Position numbers and translations under genes: made by a program
Source of the DNA: Psychrobacter sp.
Lineage (GTDB): Bacteria > Pseudomonadota > Gammaproteobacteria > Pseudomonadales > Moraxellaceae
DNA length: 16,663 bases
Direction of reading: 5' to 3'
Assembly: GCA_029264635.1 (NCBI GenBank)
Contig: JARIAA010000264.1
Coordinates: 1 to 16,663, forward strand
Shown: one piece after another, positions 13,923 through 16,663 of the stretch
Numbering within the stretch: the first letter of the stretch is position 1
Layout: each line of letters begins with the position of its first letter
The notes under the pieces: model-generated
Seen by the model: the letters and a program-made list of their open reading frames with translations, nothing else
The model's database searches: none
Told to the model about the DNA's origin: nothing

Positions 13923-15506
13923 ATGAGTTCAGTTAATCATGAAGGTCGGGTACTACACGAAGGGTTGAGCAAAAAGGTGATGTCTGCTGACGAAGCGGCC
14001 GCTTTTATCAAAAATGATATGAATGTCGGTATGAGCGGCTTTACTGGCGCAGGTTACCCCAAAGCCATCCCTAAAGCACTTGCCAAACAGATGGAAGAGG
14101 CGCATGCTCTCGGTGAAGATTTTCAGATTGGGCTATTAACGGGTGCCTCTACCGCGACCGAATGTGATGGCGTATTGGCTGATGCCAACGGTATTAAATG
14201 GCGTACTCCGTATCAATCGGAGCCAGCTCTACGTAAGCAGATCAATGCCGGCGACGCGTACTACTTTGATATGCATCTGTCCCATGTTGCGCAGCAGAGT
14301 ACTATTGGGTTTTATGGCGATATGCACATGGCAGTCGTTGAGGTCTCTGGTATCTTGCCTGATGGTCGCCTGATTCCCTCGACCTCAATCGGTACGAATA
14401 ACGCCTGGCTTGCCAATGCTAAGCAAATCATTTTAGAGGTGAATGCGCAACAAAGCTTAATGCTTGAGGGCATGCACGACATCTTTAACGATATCGGTAT
14501 GCCGCCCAATCGCAAACCTATTCCGCTAGTTACTCCAGGCGGACGTATTGGTGATCCGTATCTGCATTGTGATTTGGATAAAGTGGTAGCAGTGGTATTA
14601 ACCGACTCGCCAGATCGTAACAGCAAGTTTGCTGATCCTGATGAAAATTCTAACAAGATTGCCAGTCACATCATTAACTTTTTCCATGACGAAGTTAAAA
14701 AAGGCCGGATGCCAGAAAACCTTTTACCGATACAATCAGGGGTAGGCAACGTTGCCAATGCCGTATTGGCAGGCTTACAAAACAGTCCATTTGAAGCGCT
14801 AACTGGGTACACCGAAGTATTGCAAGACGGTATGCTGGATCTGATCATGTCAGGCAAAATGACGATGGCATCGGCGACAGAGCTGTCGTTAAGCCAAGAT
14901 GAGTTGGCACGTTTTAATGCCAATATCGATGAGCTGCGTAGCCGTATCGTCCTACGTCCACAAGAGATTACCAACCATCCAGAAGTGTCGCGTCGTCTGG
15001 GCGTACTCGCTATCAACGCAATGATCGAGTGTGACCTCTATGGTAACGTTAACTCAACCCACGTCATGGGCACCAACATGATGAATGGTCTTGGTGGTTC
15101 AGGCGACTTTGCGCGCAACGCTTATACCTCGTTCTTCGTCTCGCCCTCAGTGGCAAAAGACGGCGCAATCTCCTGCATCACGCCGATGGTCTCGCATCAT
15201 GATCACACTGAGCATGACGTCATGGTAATCGTGACCGAGCAAGGCCTGGCCGATCTACGTGGCCTTGCACCGCGTCAACGCGCGCAAGCGATTATCGATA
15301 ACTGCGCGCATCCAGACTATCGTCCGATGCTGCAAGATTACTTTGATCGCGCGTCGGATACCGCTGGCATGCAAACCCCGCATATCTTGGATGAAGCATT
15401 GTCATGGCACAAGCGTTATGTTGAAACGGGTGATATGCGCATAAGGACAGAGGCTTCTAACGAGCAAAGCGAACAAAATGAGCAAAAAAAGTATAAAACT
15501 GCTTAA
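13923..15506 (+). CDS. Acetyl-CoA hydrolase/transferase family protein, likely succinyl-CoA:acetate CoA-transferase
   Basis: A 527-residue member of the AarC/Ach1/ScpC class I CoA-transferase family, close to the usual 500-525 residues. Motifs: SGFTGAGYPKAIP near 38-50, the oxyanion/CoA loop GVGNVANAV at 273-281, the active-site glutamate Glu298 in YTEVLQDG, and GLGGSGDFARNA at 389-400. The enzyme exchanges CoA between succinyl-CoA and acetate, or related short acids, in the cytoplasm. Ach1-type acetyl/propionyl transfer is the alternative. The frame runs upstream to 13857, but AGGA at 13911-13914, eight bases before the ATG at 13923, makes MSSVNHEGR the N-terminus. The last 20 residues are a polar Glu/Gln/Asn/Lys-rich tail outside the fold. 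The upstream 208 bases contain a TATACT at 13764-13769 as a weak promoter hint. A very strong terminator follows. Confidence 0.93.
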   Translation: MSSVNHEGRVLHEGLSKKVMSADEAAAFIKNDMNVGMSGFTGAGYPKAIPKALAKQMEEAHALGEDFQIGLLTGASTATECDGVLADANGIKWRTPYQSEPALRKQINAGDAYYFDMHLSHVAQQSTIGFYGDMHMAVVEVSGILPDGRLIPSTSIGTNNAWLANAKQIILEVNAQQSLMLEGMHDIFNDIGMPPNRKPIPLVTPGGRIGDPYLHCDLDKVVAVVLTDSPDRNSKFADPDENSNKIASHIINFFHDEVKKGRMPENLLPIQSGVGNVANAVLAGLQNSPFEALTGYTEVLQDGMLDLIMSGKMTMASATELSLSQDELARFNANIDELRSRIVLRPQEITNHPEVSRRLGVLAINAMIECDLYGNVNSTHVMGTNMMNGLGGSGDFARNAYTSFFVSPSVAKDGAISCITPMVSHHDHTEHDVMVIVTEQGLADLRGLAPRQRAQAIIDNCAHPDYRPMLQDYFDRASDTAGMQTPHILDEALSWHKRYVETGDMRIRTEASNEQSEQNEQKKYKTA

Positions 15507-15529
15507 TAGCGTTTAGTTATTGCTCTGAT

Positions 15530-15566
15530 AAAAAAGGACATGATATCGATATCATGTCCTTTTTTT
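15530..15566. terminator. Bidirectional terminator, 36-base perfect palindrome
   Basis: Bases 15530-15565 equal their own reverse complement: A6, then GGACATGATATC and its complement centred on ATCGAT at 15545-15550, then T6 (one more T at 15566). As RNA it would fold into a hairpin with flanking U tract on either strand. It lies 24 bases after the CoA-transferase stop and about 70 beyond the end of the convergent acyltransferase gene. Confidence 0.92.
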
Positions 15567-15580
15567 AGTTAAAACATTCA

Positions 15581-15631
15581 CACTTTATAGCGTTTATGGC
15601 TTTAGCGCATGATTACAACCTTTATAAAGTG
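15581..15631. repeat. Inverted repeat between the palindrome and the acyltransferase 3' end
   Basis: CACTTTATA (15581-15589) is exactly complementary to TATAAAGTG (15623-15631), with 33 bases between. It ends four bases from the acyltransferase stop codon. It could form a weak AT-rich stem in the 3' end of that transcript, but no T tract follows. Confidence 0.35.
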
Positions 15632-15634
15632 CAA

Positions 15635-16576
15635 TTATTCTTTAAAGTCAGCCAACATCTCAGTGATGCGCGCATCTTTTTGTCGCCATAACTGCTCAAC
15701 CCAGTCGAACATTCTTGCTTTAACACTCGCATCATCTTCATAGCCGCCATTTTGGACGGCGAGCGACAAACCCTCGGGTATGTCGATATAACGGACGTCA
15801 ACGCCCAAGCGCTTGATATTGCCCTTCCACAAGTCGCCATAGCTCGGTACGCCATCAGGATAAACAATCGTCATATCTAATATGCCGTCTACCTCTGCGC
15901 CCAACGCATTGATAGCCAGGGCTAAACCGCCCGCCCGTGGTTTCAATAAATGGGTATAGGGCGAATGTTGCTTATCACGTTTAGTAGGAGTAAAACGCGT
16001 ACCTTCCAAATAGTTGAGTAAAGTAAATGGCTTGTTTTTTAAGAGCGCGCAGGCACGTTTAGCTTCGATAAGGTCTTGACCTTTTAAGGCAGGATTTTTG
16101 GCAATATCCGCTTTAGAATGCCGACGCATCATCGGAAAATCTAAAAAGTAAAAGGTTTGACCCACGATGGGGATGTATATCAGCTCAAACTTAGTAAAAA
16201 AGCGCGTTAAAGGCAGGCGATTTTCACTGATATATTGCACAATACTGGTATCTACCCAAGATTGATGATTACTGATAAGTAGATATTTGCCCTCAGGATG
16301 CACATCCTTTGGCAGGCTGATTCGCCAATCTTTATCTGGCAAAATAGTATCAATCAAAGCGTTATTACTATTGATCCAATAATTGGTAACTTTGATAACC
16401 GTATCATCTGCAATTTTTGAGCCGGTAATGCTCTTAGCAGCTCCCATAAACCATATAGGTATACTTGCGCCAATACTATTGCCGGTAATAACTCCCGAAG
16501 CTAGTGCAAGTGATACCACTTTACCTAGCTTAGGCGCGCGCTTATGTATATTTTGAAGTGTAGTAGCTAGGCGCAT
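15635..16576 (-). CDS. YihG-type 1-acylglycerol-3-phosphate acyltransferase family protein
   Basis: A 313-residue PlsC-superfamily membrane acyltransferase. Motif I is NHQSWVD at 103-109 (HX4D: His104, Asp109); the EGTR motif of block III is at 191-194 in YLEGTRFT. The TRFFTKFELIYIPIVGQ segment and the DFPMMRRHSKA segment match the YihG subgroup, of similar length (about 310). The N-terminal region has one hydrophobic stretch at about 20-45 as membrane anchor. YihG-type enzymes acylate lysophosphatidic acid and can set acyl-chain composition; this role here is by homology. AGGATC, four bases before the ATG, supports the start. The gene is convergent with the CoA-transferase gene and transcribed alone from a candidate extended -10 promoter at 16630-16638. 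Confidence 0.9.
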   Translation of the reverse strand: MRLATTLQNIHKRAPKLGKVVSLALASGVITGNSIGASIPIWFMGAAKSITGSKIADDTVIKVTNYWINSNNALIDTILPDKDWRISLPKDVHPEGKYLLISNHQSWVDTSIVQYISENRLPLTRFFTKFELIYIPIVGQTFYFLDFPMMRRHSKADIAKNPALKGQDLIEAKRACALLKNKPFTLLNYLEGTRFTPTKRDKQHSPYTHLLKPRAGGLALAINALGAEVDGILDMTIVYPDGVPSYGDLWKGNIKRLGVDVRYIDIPEGLSLAVQNGGYEDDASVKARMFDWVEQLWRQKDARITEMLADFKE

Positions 16577-16629
16577 AACAGATCCTTTTTTATTAATCGT
16601 GTTGTATTGATCATTATTAATTTTGTCTG

Positions 16630-16638
16630 ATTTTAGCA
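16630..16638 (-). promoter_or_regulatory. Extended -10 promoter of the acyltransferase gene
   Basis: On the minus strand TGCTAAAAT matches the extended -10 pattern TGnTATAAT with one mismatch. The hexamer 17 bases upstream (CGTACA) shares only the ACA of a -35, which extended -10 promoters tolerate. Transcription would start about 45 bases before the ATG. Confidence 0.45.
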
Positions 16639-16663
16639 GAAATTATTCATAGTGTACGAGTGT

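Noticed and set aside
13732..13926. 64-codon plus-strand frame before the CoA-transferase gene
   Set aside because: No ribosome site, and no family-like sequence; it overlaps the true CoA-transferase start, which has AGGA at proper spacing.
1..16663. CRISPR arrays, tRNA genes, insertion sequences, integrase or phage genes, riboswitches
   Set aside because: No regularly spaced direct repeats, cloverleaf sequences, transposase-like proteins or long structured leaders were recognised on either strand.

Overview
The window looks like chromosomal DNA of a gammaproteobacterium of the Moraxellaceae, most likely Psychrobacter or a close relative. The grounds are moderate GC with AT-rich gaps, the protein families present and the general appearance of the proteins; no 16S or other marker is present, so this is an inference. 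There are no tRNA or rRNA genes, no CRISPR array, no insertion sequence and no phage gene. It reads as catabolic, metabolically flexible chromosome rather than a mobile island.

Layout. Bases 1-1099 hold the 3' part of a DadA-type FAD-dependent amino-acid dehydrogenase gene, interrupted by an in-frame TAG at 64-66, followed by a short Rid-family deaminase gene and a strong bidirectional terminator. Bases 1247-5069 form a guanidino-compound module: a LysR regulator (minus strand) divergent from a guanidinobutyrase/agmatinase-type ureohydrolase, then, after a 298-base gap with a possible gene remnant, a YjiH-type multi-spanning transporter. Bases 5260-10022 hold a GlxA-type AraC regulator (minus strand) divergent from a three-gene run: a DmdC-type acyl-CoA dehydrogenase and two short-chain dehydrogenases, closed by a terminator.

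Bases 10199-12605 hold a class II HDAC-like acetylpolyamine amidohydrolase with a good sigma70 promoter, and an orphan saccharopine-dehydrogenase-like oxidoreductase with its own candidate promoter. Bases 12681-13714 hold a YgjP-like zinc metallopeptidase and a 140-residue protein of unknown function. Bases 13923-15506 encode an acetate/succinate CoA-transferase (AarC/Ach1 family), which ends at a 36-base perfect palindrome that probably terminates both it and the convergent YihG-type lysophospholipid acyltransferase (15635-16576, minus strand).

How the genes may work together (inference). Guanidinobutyrase would yield GABA, acetylpolyamine hydrolysis would yield free polyamines that commonly also drain to GABA, and the CoA-transferase handles succinyl-CoA and acetate, so several genes converge on C4/C2 nitrogen-compound catabolism. 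The acyl-CoA dehydrogenase/SDR run looks like a separate oxidative pathway for an unidentified acyl-CoA, under a GlxA-type regulator. I did not find a convincing new defence or mobile system. The points most worth checking are the broken dehydrogenase gene, the remnant at about 3375-3549, the inverted repeats in the regulator/acyl-CoA dehydrogenase gap, and a possible dispersed intergenic repeat.
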